In this document: positions 1 to 12,300 of the stretch, piece by piece | Numbering within the stretch: position 1 is the first letter of the stretch | Layout: each line of letters opens with the position of its first letter | Source: Echinarachnius parma | Lineage: Eukaryota > Echinodermata > Echinoidea > Clypeasteroida > Echinarachniidae | Length of the DNA stretch: 64,000 nucleotides | Assembly: GCA_037951105.1 (NCBI GenBank) | Contig: JBAMJV010003104.1 | Span: 62,001 to 126,000 of the forward strand | Reading direction: 5' to 3' | Translations under genes and position numbers: made by a program | Notes under the pieces: generated by a model | What the model was told of the DNA's origin: nothing | The model's database searches: none | The model's input: only the letters and a program-made list of their open reading frames with translations

Positions 1-3000
1 TAGTTTTTTTAAACGCCTTACCAAAATCCAGAAAAAACAGATGTTTCATGGTCACTTTCTGCATTGCGTTTTGTGAACGTCGATTTCACTAGCGATCTTC
101 GCGATGGGGATCGGCGGGGGATCGTTTAGCCGATGCGTGCGGCGCGGTGCAGTGCACAGTACAGCAACACACGCAGCCAGCGGCCACGGTGATTGGCGAT
201 TGCATGTCAATCGCGCGCTGTCCCGATTGAATTTATGCATGATATCAGGAAATGTAAATAGATATATTGTATTTAATAAATTAATACATATCTATTAGTA
301 TTAATACAATAATAATTATATACTTTTAATAATCTAGGCTGATTAGTTTTATAAGTTTTGTTAAGACTAAAATAGGCTAAATAAAAATAAACAAACGTTT
401 ATAATAGTTATGACATTATGATGAATTCTTTATCAACCCATCTTACCTTGATTTTTTTCTCTTTTATTTTACAGGGCTCGGCAGATTATATTTACTTCAG
501 GAGAAGTAAGAAATAACCGACAACATGATCTTCAAAAGATGAATGTTAATCACCAGATTTGTAAAGAGCGACACAACATAGTACTTACTTCCCAAGTCGC
601 TTTTGATCTTGAGCTTATTTGAATCAACCATGTGACCATATTGATAAGTAATTTAAAGATATAATAGGATAGTGGCACATCCACCCCATTTATTCTAGAA
701 AAGAAAACAATATAAAACATGAGATGACATTTAAAAAAAGGAATGTATACTGTGTGCCCCTCCTCCCCCAATAAATTTAGTGTACCCCCAATCAGACTGA
801 CCATATGCTACTACCCCACTGATATGGGGGTCTTTAAAAGATATGTAGGTAATTTCATAACGCAGCGTTACCACACATATACATATCATTCTTCCCGATA
901 TTGATTCGGCGATGAACAAGATAGTTCCCCGTAGTACCCATTTGTTTTTAATTACCCTTATGATATTATCTGCAAACTTTGATTATAAATGATCTGCGCA
1001 ATACAAGTTTGTATAACTTCATTTCATGTCGCCTGGTTGTTCTTTATGTGTAATAAAGTGCAACATTATTATAGTACTTGCAATTTCATTTCATGTTAGA
1101 ATAAAAGATGAAAGTTAAAAAGACATGTACGCAACATGGCATGCAATATGAACAGCAATTAAAGAACAGGTGGAACAAATCATGCAATAATAAACTTGAC
1201 ACCCGACAGTTTAAATCTCATCCCAACATATAAAAGTTGAAGGTAGCAACATATTCATTATAATATTTACCCATGTTTTGAAAAGATGTGTTTTATTCTC
1301 CTTTAGTCTTTACTATTATGTTGATCAATTTATCAGTAGCCTAATCATGCAATGTTTATAATTATGCAATGAATATATTTCTTTATCATTCAATTTGTAT
1401 AAATCATAATTATTGTTCAATATGTTGAAAATAAATAAAGAAAAAATCTAACAACATGACACATCAAAATCATTCAACCCGAGGTGAGGTCGACGTGAGC
1501 GACCTTGTACCTCACAAACATCCATCATGAAGCAAGCTTGACGTTAGCAAACTTGCATCGTTGTACAAGGCTGACGTTAGCAACCTTGCGTCTTGTCCCA
1601 GGACGGGTTAGCGATGGCAACTCGACCTCGCACTGCCGTTGCCAGCATGAGGTAAGCATTCATATTATTTATATGATTTTCCTGTGTTAGAATTTTAAAA
1701 AATGAAGAAACAAGTTAATAATGAATTTTATCAAAGAAAGACACAAGTCGGGTATAATTACATGAAATTGTTACACATTTCCTGCGTAAACCAAAACTAG
1801 GAATTTCAATTCTAGATTAGGATTTATAGACCGTAGTATAACTATAAAATAGTAAGATATTCACATGAACATTTTTTAGAAGGGATTAAGTAATAGTTAA
1901 ACACTACTCAAAACATTCTAGACTAAACAATTCTGAGAAATCTGAATAAAAATTGATCCAAATGACCAAAATTAAATTGGAAAATGTTTAACTATCAGTC
2001 ACTATCATCAGTCATTTTCCAGCTCAAAATTAGTGGATATGGTTGGAAATTTTGAAAACTGTATTAATATCTGCAATAAGAATACAAAATCACCCGAATG
2101 TGACCGAAATTAATAAATGTGCACATCTCAACAACTGGTAGTGTAACTCCTGTATCGCCGCATGATTCGTGCGCGCGCGTGCGACAAAAGCTCCGCCCGA
2201 GCTTCGGCTTACACAGGCATGACATGTGGTATACGCCTGGTATACCGCTAAATCCGTATGGCGAGTCCGCTTTTGTTTGCCCCTTCGCGCTCGGTTGTTA
2301 AGCGGAAGTTACCGTTCGCTAGTGAAAATCCCCGGATGTCCGACCGAGAGAATGCAATGATGATTGATGCGGACGATCGCGACTTGCATGCATGGCTACG
2401 CGCCAGGTACTGGGTGTGCATCTAGCGGGGATGCGTCGGCCCAGTCGACGATGACGAAACATAACACAACAAAACAGCTCCAGTGACTCTGAGCTGGGGC
2501 TCAAGAAAATACGACAACGAACCACAAAAGTGCATCCTATAAAATTAATAAATCGCCCACTTATACCAATACTACATAATTATTAATGGCCACATCATTT
2601 TCATAGGTATGTCTCCAATCAAATCGATATAATCATAATTCATATTACCATCACACAATCACGAACGTCTTCCACAAATTTCGGATCCCCACCTCCAGCA
2701 CTGCACTGCATACTGCATGCGAGTTGCGATAATACACGCATATTGCGCATAACAGCTGGTATGTAACCCCTCAGATCGGACTTTGACCCCGGTCTTTGCA
2801 TGCAGAAGCGGCGCCAGGGGGCATTTCTGCCCCCATCGCCCCCCGCCCTTTAATCATGTTGTTTGTTTGCTCCATTTTGCTCGGTTTTGCTCCAGTCACA
2901 ATGTTATTTGTTCTTTGGGGTTGATATGGTTTGACCACTGTAAACCAGGGGTGGTATTCTGTAAGGAAAAGTCGATGGATCAACTCCCATAGTGCATTTG

Positions 3001-4960
3001 CCCACTAAAACATCGCCATCGGATGGGGGAGGGCGGGAATATTACATCAGTGGGACACCAATATTGCTTGCATGGGGCGCTCAAATGTTTATTTGGCTCC
3101 TTGGCCTTTAGCCTCTTTTATGGCTTTATGCTAGTATATTATGTGATGATCGCTAGTATAGGCCAATGCCAGCTCTGTAAAGGCGCTCAAATGAATCCTT
3201 TTTTATACAATCATGTTTATTTGGCTCCGATAGGCCTTTTAGCCTCTTTTATTTTATGGTTTTATATAGGCCAATGCAACTAAGTGGTCTGTATACTGAA
3301 AATGACGGTAGGATATTTTGTTTATTATCTTCTCCCCCCCCCCCCCCCCCCTCTCCCCAACCTCTATTTCTCTCCCTCTCTCTCAGGTTTTTTATTTTAT
3401 TTTTAATCTCATTCGTCAGTGTGTTTAGGACGTATAATTGTTTATTCACATGGCCTATACTACAGTGGAACCTTGCTATAAAACGCTTTGATATAACAAA
3501 CACCCTCCTATATATAACAATTTAAATTTGATGGTCCAGGCATTCCTTCAATAAAATCCTTTCTTTATTTAACCTGATATATTAATATAACGATTGAGAT
3601 ACCTAGCTGATATACCAGGGTAATGTTTATGGTACAAATTAGGACCATGATATATAAAGAGGATTCCACTTATTACCTTGGTCAGATGAAACATCAATCA
3701 AGCACTGTATATGCACTCTCGATCTTCACTCCCTAGGGAGCATTCCACCATTTATGTCACATCACTGTACTGCACATCATCGTGCATCATACTGCACACA
3801 CTCTTAATCATAGAAGTTATTTTGAAGGACCCTTCCAAGTATACCCATTACAGTGTGAACTAGTTTACAATGAGCCCTGTTATAACGATCGTACCTGAGA
3901 TCTTTAGGGATGTAATTTCACAGGTCCATGTTCTATGTACCTGATACAAAATATATTGTTTGTTTTTCATGAGGTCTCACTTTGTTAGTGGGTCAGGAGC
4001 AGCAATGTTGATGGAAATGTTTTGCCCCAAACATTAAAGGCCTGCATGGGCATCGATCATTACAAATTGCCCATTTGATTGAGGCTGCAACAGTTCAATC
4101 ATGTATGTTTCTTGCCATACTATGGCCCTTTAATTACCACCAAAAAAAAAAAAAAAACAATAATAAAAACAGTGTTAAATTATTCTGCAACAATTCACTT
4201 GGCCAAGTTCTTTTGACAAGATAACATTCCGAGAATGTAATCAATGTATAAAAAGTAAGATTTGCTGCAAAAAGTAGTCTGAGCGGCTTCAATTTTATGC
4301 AATTAATTCCAGTCAATTATATATTGTGAGCAATTCTATGAATATTGTGAACGTAGTTGAACACGGCACTTAATTGGAGGTTTGATTAACCTGTTGGAGA
4401 CAATATGCTCTTGATTTCCCTGCACATACCGCAACCAGAGACATTCAGCATCATGTACATCAGGCACATCAGGTGTATAAACAAAGGACTAATAATGCAA
4501 TTCAAGTTGAGTGAATAGAAAAATCTGCGCTATTATAATTATTTACAATCAAAGGACAGAACCAAAGTGGAACTATATCAAATTATATTCAAGCTTGTTT
4601 GACTCTCAAGACTATAATTGACAAGAAACCCATTTGCTTTATAAATAACATTTCTAAAATAACGACATTTACGTCCAATGAACCCAATGTGTGAGCGATG
4701 TATATCTGCAACATATACACATATTATCCATGCAAGCATTATGCAAATATGACACATATTACAATGAATATATATAGTATAGACATTGAGTAGGTCTATG
4801 AAACAAATTTGATCCAAATTGAGAAAAACACCTAGTGGATTATTTTGATTACAAATGCGTAGGCACGCGTACTTACAAATTCAAAATTCAAAGCACTCTA
4901 AAAAGTAATGGAATACACAAATAGAACATAAGGAAGGAGACGCACAACTGACCCTGTATC
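1..4960. other. Downstream flank, no gene seen
   Basis: No credible exon. 1485-1640 has imperfect repeats of TGACGTTAGCAACCTTGC. 2150-2480 is GC-richer with CpG-containing runs and no supported ORF. A poly-C run lies at 3330-3350. A degenerate MITE ending in ACAGTGGAACC spans about 3462-3670. Confidence 0.
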
Positions 4961-5468
4961 ATTAGAATACCGCCAAACAACAAACAGTTATTGTGGAAGA
5001 AAATACAGTATTTCTTTACAATGAAGACTACGAAAAGTCACCTATAACATTACTTTAGTGCAACATACAGCAATAACTTCATTAGAATACCGCCATACAA
5101 CAAACAATTATTGTGGAAGAAAATACAGAATATGTATTTCTTTACAATGAAGACTGCGAAAAGTCACCTATAACATTACTTTTATTAGTGCAACATACAG
5201 CAATAACTTCATTAGAATACCGCCATACAACAAACAATTATTGTGGAAGAAAATACAGAATATGTATTTCTTTACAATGAAGACTACGAAAAGTCACCTA
5301 TAACATTACTTTTATTAGTGCAACATACAGCAATAACTTCATTAGAATACCGCCATACAACAAACAATTATTGTGGAAGAAAATACAGAATATGTATTTC
5401 TTTACAATGAAGACTGCGAAAAGTCACTCATAACATATATACTTTAGTGCAACATACAGCAATAACTT
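4961..5468. repeat. Tandem repeat of 120-130 bp, four units
   Basis: Units start at 4961, 5081, 5211 and 5341 with ATTAGAATACCGCCA and are nearly identical; the first and last lack an internal short segment. A young minisatellite with no coding capacity. Confidence 0.
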
Positions 5469-8236
5469 TTTTTCGAAAGAAAAGCACAAAGTTTTAACAA
5501 AAATTGTATATCTACCTTTTTGCAGACACTTACAGCATTTAGAGATAAAAAAGTATGCGTACCTAATATGTATAATAATACAATGTGAAGCTTTGGCAAC
5601 ACTACAATTGACTGTAGAATAAATACAACAGTGCATCAGCCTATTCTGAATATTAGCAGCTAAAAATTGAACAATATTTATAAATAGAAATTTAAAAAGG
5701 TTAACAACATAAATGTATATTGCGTAACATGATAGACTGTACAAAACATCACATCCAAGAATACATATCTTACTCTAACTATCTGCCTACTGATATATCT
5801 ATTCTTTTTTACATAAAAAGAAAGAAAAAAATCCTTAATCAAACATCAGCATTTTCCCTATATTCAGCCTTTGCCAGAGAATTTGAATACCCTTTTCATT
5901 TCAAAGAATAATACAAATCTGAAGTCTGACAGTGAGCAAGATTTATGCAGCAACATACAGGCAACAATTTCACAAGATAATAGAAATGGTGTACACGAAC
6001 TACAATTCTCTATTATTCAGCCTTTACATGTATCATGGAATTCAAATATGACTGTCTGTTTTTTTTTTTTTACCTGAATAGAATACAATACCTCAAGCTA
6101 TTAATACAGCAATAATATACATCCAACAAATGTCATATTATATACACTTTTCACCAAAAAAATCTTTAATGTTTGAAGAAATGCAGGGGGTGTATTCTGA
6201 AAACGATTTTAAGTTAAAGTCTATTGTTCATATCTATGTCACTAAAATATATTATAGCAAATCGCTATTCCTTAAGTACAGTTTCAGAATACCTATTTGG
6301 CTAGAAATATTTTAGTGACATAGATACAATCCAATCAACTTTCAGCTTTAAATCGCTTTCAGAATACACCCCCAGGTCTTCAATTGTAGTGAAAAATTAC
6401 ATCATTATACACGCAACAAAGTTATACAAATAAGACATCACTGAAACCTGACTTATTTCAAGGTTGCTCAAATAAAGCAGATAATGAGATATTTCTAATG
6501 ACCACTATCTGAACTTGGTAACTATATTTTCTATTGTCTAGACTATACGAAAATGAACTTTAGTCAAACAGAACATGTAATAGGCACTTCAACTGGCTCA
6601 AACATATCTCTGGTCAATTTGGATGCTAGTATATTTCCTTGTTCATACAAAGAGGCACAAACAAATCAGCCTCTAAAAAATATCAGTCAGTGGCATAGCT
6701 ATGAGGGGTGAGGGGCCTGTGCCCCCCAATATTTTGAAGAAAAACAATAAGGGGAACATTCTTTAAAAAAAAAAACAATACATAAGGTGAGTGCACCCCC
6801 CCCCCCCCCCCCCTCCGCCCTCAATCAGCTGACCCTGCTAAGCCACTGTGTTATCATGAGTTCATTGTCCCCCACAGCACCTTTTCAAACCTGATTTCTT
6901 TTTGAACAAGATTTATCAGATGATTACAATCATTTGGGCACATACTGGATGAAGCAGAACTATTTATAGGCATTATGAAATAATAAACAAATACCCCTGT
7001 TTCTGAAGCATGAAAAGGCAATAATAATTGCTATATTACGTATTATTTTTATGACTGATTTGTATTCGTCTGATTTGTATTTGAACAATAAGAGCACATA
7101 TTGGAAAATCAGTTTATATTTATAGGCATTATGAAATGATTAACAAATATCCCTGTTTCTTTGGCATGGAAAGCTAATTAGGCAATAATAATTGTAATAT
7201 CATATAACAGGAACATGATGCAGCCCTGTGATCAAACTTTGTTATCAAACATGTAGCAAAGGTAACATCTGCATGACAGTTATATGATACCATAATGCAT
7301 ACAAAAACGAGACAGTATGCAATTTCTTTTACGATGAAGTTGCGATTATGATGAACGTTACAACAAAACATGATCATGTATTTACAGAATTGTGCTTTGT
7401 ACAGCGAACTTCATATCCAATGCTTATTTTCATGTATTTATAAAAGTTAGCATTTCACTAAAAAAGGCAAACAAACCAAATGAGAATAATTATGTACAGC
7501 AAATAGTATACAAAAATAGTACTGCTCTTCTTATTACGAATTAACACTGTACACATTTGTTTTACTTGAAACACGAAGATGGAAAAAAAGCTGAAATAAT
7601 TACACATGTTCTGAATTCGGTATTCCTATAATTCTTAAGTTGTAAACAATTCAAAATGTCATATGAAATAACATAACTAGTAATCTGTCCCCAGTATCAC
7701 CTTCCATATCACTGGTCCAAACCATAATTAGTCTAGATATGGGTTCTTGGTCCTATAGATGTTCTTTTGGTTCTACATGTCGCTGGTAAAAACAAATTAA
7801 TCACAACAATTTTTTATTACAAATTCAACGAAAGTAAATACAAGCATAGAGGAAACTGACCATAATTATACATGCATATAAGAAATAAATGAAAAAATGT
7901 CACCGAAATTAAATCATGAACAAAGAGAGTCGAGTTTCGTAGGAAATCAAATTCTAGACCTTGAGATTAAAAGACAAGTGTTCTCACCAATGACCATTTA
8001 TTATAAAAGCGGTCTGGCAACTCGGGATATTGCTTTTGATATTCGGTGATGCCTAATTTTCTTTGCTCATTTGTATTTATTTTATTTATTGCCCACCATG
8101 TTATAATTAAAATTTTATAGAGAATAAAACAAAATGCACAGGTATGCACCATTTAGACCTCTTGACTGTTTCACATTTATAATGAAAATTCAGCCTTTTC
8201 TTTAAAATAATTAACAATACTGGTATTATACATGTA
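5469..8236. other. Downstream flank or distal 3' UTR
   Basis: AT-rich without an ORF above background. Contains the MITE at 6186-6374, a poly-C run near 6797-6813 in a dispersed GTGGCATAGC-type repeat, and a diverged direct repeat (6940-7030 and 7090-7200, sharing TTATAGGCATTATGAAAT). Minus-strand AATAAA-like motifs near 8073-8090 could be distal poly(A) signals. Confidence 0.
6186..6374. mobile_element. Foldback MITE, 190 bp
   Basis: Inverted termini GGGGGTGTATTCTGAAA and their complement, with further inner pairing (TCTATGTCACTAAAATAT). No coding sequence. Superfamily not recognised. Confidence 0.
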
Positions 8237-8975
8237 CGTAATCTCTCCGTTATAAGGCATTAGAGGGCCATCTGAGTTTATATTACATATCAATGCTTCT
8301 TTGGACCTGGTTGGAAATGGTTAAAGTGGCTGGGTCGTCAAGCAAGGTGGAGTTTTCCATAGAGCACACAGGCAGCCGCTATGTTGTTACCCCCGACACA
8401 AGCTATGTAAACTATAGGTTACACTAAGGCATTGCGATCGAGAGAGTTATACTCCTGTACAGTTCATGTGGTAACTCTCTCCATAATAAGGCATCATTAG
8501 AGGGCCATCTGAGTTTATATTACACATCAATGCTTCTTTGGACTTGGATGGAAATGGTGAAAGCCGCTGGGTCGTCATGCAAGATGGAATTTTTTTTCCA
8601 AGAGCTAAGAGGGATGGGGCTCCATGTTAAAACAATCACTTCACACTATGTATACATTACTCTAAAGGGTTGCAAGAGTGTTGCACCCTTGAACATTAGA
8701 GATGGTAACTCCCTCTGCGATAAGGCATAAAAAAGGCCAGCTGAGTTTACATTACACATTGGTGCATCATCCAAGCTGGAATGAATAATGAGGCTGGGGC
8801 GTCATCGCACACAGGGAGTTGCAATGTTAATACACATGACACAAGCTGTGTATATGTTACGCTGAAGAGTTGCATGATGATCGTCACATCCACATGTATG
8901 ATTAAGCCTGCTTCTAATGACAAGGCGCTGCTCTGTAAACATAAATTGATGTCCCATAAAAAGCCCATTAAGTGT
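8237..8975. repeat. Tandem repeat of ~235 bp
   Basis: Three units starting near 8241, 8476 and 8709, each with a block like AAGGCAT then GGCCATCTGAGTTTA and a Trp-rich-looking GGACCTGG region. The last is the most diverged. Probably within the 3' UTR or just past it; no conserved ORF across units. Confidence 0.
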
Positions 8976-8976
8976 T

Positions 8977-9340
8977 GACGATCATGTCCTTGTAACTTAT
9001 GTCCTACTCCGCATGGTTCTAAAAACATAGCTCAGCTCTACATTCAGCACTGCTCAGCTCCCTCATTCCTGAAAACGCCCTCTCGAGTTGACGACCGTGT
9101 TCCTTTAATTTATGTTTTCCTTCAAATACCTGGTTCTAAAGACACAGTTCTGTTCTGCTCTGCTCTTTTATTCCTGAAAACGCCCTCTCGATTTGACGAC
9201 CGTGTTCCTTTAATTTATGTTTTCCTTCAAATACCTGGTTCTAAAGACAGTTCTGTTCTGCTCTGCTCTTTTATTCCTGAAAACGCCCTCTCGATTTGAC
9301 GACCGTGTTCCTTTAATTCATGATTTCCTTCAAATACCAG
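8977..9340 (-). repeat. Tandem repeat of ~104 bp at the start of the 3' UTR
   Basis: About 3.5 units starting near 8977, 9068, 9173 and 9276, with shared blocks such as GAAAACGCCCTCTCGA and CAAATACCTGGTTCTAAAGA. It begins 8 nt after the stop codon, so it is very likely transcribed in the 3' UTR. Confidence 0.
9167..9275 (-). terminator. Possible polyadenylation hexamers
   Basis: AATAAA on the minus strand at 9275-9270 and 9172-9167, 73 and 176 nt past the stop. Both occur at the same place in successive units of a tandem repeat, so they may be accidental. Many other AATAAA motifs lie further down to about 8.0 kb, and the true 3' end cannot be fixed from sequence. Confidence 0.
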
Positions 9341-9347
9341 CTGCAGA

Positions 9348-9390
9348 CTACTTCCCTTCCAAGCTCTCCCAATCCTTTATGCTGTCACCC
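9348..9390 (-). CDS. NCAM: NCAM-like exon 17: tail end and stop codon
   Basis: Terminal coding exon with a good acceptor (a T-rich tract then CACAG). It joins phase 2 from exon 16 and encodes GDSIKDWESLEGK followed by TAG at 9350-9348. The 3' UTR follows toward lower coordinates and opens directly into a tandem repeat. The protein thus ends with a short tail as in NCAM-140, not the long tail of NCAM-180. Confidence 0.
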
Positions 9391-12300
9391 CTGTGAAAGA
9401 TAAAAAGTGAGACAAGAAAAAAAACCCATATATTAAACATTTGAAACAAACCCTTCAGAGAAAAATGTAGGCCTATATGATTATAAACATAGAGGCCCAA
9501 ATTCTCATCAGTGGCCCAACTCTGGTCTGGCCTAAACAGACTACCAGTAACCAGTTAAACTGCTTTGCACCTGTGGACCATTGATTGTTGCTATTTACCA
9601 CCAGAGATATTCTAATTGCTTCCTTCCATAATCCCTCTAGTTCTGCTGATGAATCAGGACATGCTGCTTGCCATTTCAGTAATACAGTGGAACCTCGTTA
9701 TAACGAGGTCCGTAATTGGGACCATGAAAATTACCTTGTTATATCAGGTTTCTCATTATATCAGGGTAAAAAAAACAAAGCAATATACAGGGCTGGGACC
9801 AGCAAAATTACCTTGTTATAAGAGGGTTTTGTTATATCCGACCTCTTTATAACAAGGTTCCACTGTAGTATTACCGGTCACCAGTAATACAATGTCCTGG
9901 ATGATCCAGGACGCAATTTCGCTGATGACCGACTATACTATGACTTGAATTTCAAGAGGCTCATTGTTCTGACGCCTATAAGCAGAACTCAAGAGATTGA
10001 CTGGATACTGAAAGGAAACAATTAGAATATCTCTGGTGGCGAATGGCAACAATCAATGGTTTTGCAGGTGCAAAACGGTTTAACTGGTTACTGGTAGTCT
10101 TTGTCTTTTTAGCCCAGACTAAAGTTGAGCCACTGATGAGAATTCCGGCCAAAGGGACTAGAGGAAGGAGCTACATATGTAGGGTTTGAGTAGCTCTGTC
10201 GGTACAAGCAATCCAGAGGTCACTCGTTTCTTCTTCTTCTTCCAATTTAAGTACAGACCGCCATTGGCGTATTATCGTACTATCACGCGCTCGGCTCAGC
10301 GGAGCCTAACCTGTGCCACCTCCTTCTTGAATATATCCAAGGAGGTGCTTCCAAGTATCTCTGATGGCAGGGCATTCCACAGCCTAGTTGCATCAGGAAA
10401 AAATGACTTTTGGTAGACTTGGTTTTTTGCATAGGGTATTTGAAACTTGTTTGAGTCCCAACAAAGTCTAAATTTGCTATGTCAGGCGCTTATAAAAAAA
10501 AATGTACTTGATTTGGTATGGAACGCATGTATGTATACATGTACTTGGTAGACCTATAGATTTAAAAAGAGCAAATAAAATGGGATTTCTCTGGGAAACG
10601 AATGAAACCCAACAGAGTACTGGAACTTTACTGAGATAGTGTTAGACATGACTCTATGCAGATTTAACTGGTGATGAGCTGGAATATGTCCATGGGAGTG
10701 GAAAAAGTTCAAATGTTTTAATATATCAACATTGTTACGCTTACTTAGTACCAATATTCTATTCAGTGCAGTAGAGCACAGGCACTTGTGACAAAAGATA
10801 ATACAGCAAACTGGAATGCAAAAACAGAAAGTGTTAGAATAAATAATGATGAAATGCCTTTCATCAAAATCCATCGCTAAAAGAGGTAGGGCATACAATG
10901 TATTAATGACAAATATAGACTACCATTCAGAGCATCTACAGTATGTATACAATGATTAAACTATGAATTTATAGTTATTAATGGAATAAATATATGTACT
11001 TCTACAACTAATTTGTTAATGCGAACCAGTACAATTCCCATTATGTACACAAAATTAATGTTTGCATTAAGTCATAAAAAATGTACACAAATTCAGACAG
11101 AGAAGTAGATCTGATAACAAAATGATGAAAAAAGCAAGAGAGCTAGCTAGGCGTGTTGAAAGAAGACAAACTAAAATTCTGAAAATGCTGAAAATAAAAA
11201 TACATTTATATGGTAACGTAAATAAAACTGTAATGATATGCTAACCTCAAATTAATGGTGATGTGATAAGTAAAACGATTTCACAACTGAATCCACATAA
11301 ATAATAGTTGACTGAACATGCTTGTTAGACCAAACTCTTCTCACCAACTTTGCTAAATGTAAAATGTTATTTGCGAAATAGTCTCTTCCCCATGCAAACA
11401 AACCAACAACAGGGAGGAAAAACAAAGAAGCAAATAAATCAATTAAACAATAACGGTTGATGAACCCATTCGGGACTGGTCCTAAATGCATTTAGCCTAC
11501 CTGATAGGCATCGTGCTGTCTGGCAGGTTCTACCGGCAGTGTACTAACCGCGATATGCCTAGTTTGAGCGTGCAGCGCGAAGCCTATCGTCAGTCATGAA
11601 CGTGAAAAGTTTTTATTTTCTTTATTTGCATTGATTTACATTGATTCTTCGTAGGATTTCTACGAACCCCCTGCAAAGCTATTTCATGAATATTTATGTG
11701 ACATTGACCAAAATAGGCCAATGAGCGATGAGGCTGTAACGTCATATGAACTCTGTAGTGCATGCAGTGGCCAGAGAACTCGGCCGGGCAGTCACACATA
11801 GCACAGTGCGCCATGCATGCGCTATGCGACGTCTCTCTCTTCCTCTCTCTCTCTCTCACACAATTTATCTCTGACTACGGGAACTGGTTGGTCTGAGTGC
11901 AAAGTTTATGGCGATTTCAGAATCATGAAGGGAGTGGGTTAAAGACCTCAGTTTAGGCCATAAATTGAGGTCGGTACAAGCGACTCTGTTACCTCATGGT
12001 AACGTCATACATACAATAAACATATATGAATAATGATGAGTAAATGACTGATGATAGGCGGATGCGCTCCGCGCATCGGGTTCGAGATCACTGGTTTTCC
12101 GTCTCCATAACGCGATTAGTACTTGCCAGAAAGCTCAGACGCCTATCGGTTAGGCTAAAATGCATTTGGGCTGGGGTCTATGGCGGTTGCATTTTATATG
12201 AACATCAATCAGTCTTGAAAGGGTTAAGAGGTACATGTAGATGCCTAAACAAAAGAATGAGGTCGTGGGTTCAAAACTTGACTGGATCATACTGCGCACA

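Noticed and set aside
2783-3525. Several 69-90-codon ORFs
   Set aside because: No domain, codon bias or splice context; some run through poly-C or CT tracts.
4961-5468. CRISPR-like array
   Set aside because: The units are 120-130 bp and repeat end to end without unique spacers, and the DNA is eukaryotic.
5424-6315. ORFs of 61-106 codons in the downstream flank
   Set aside because: AT-rich chance ORFs, one running into the tandem array and another into a MITE.
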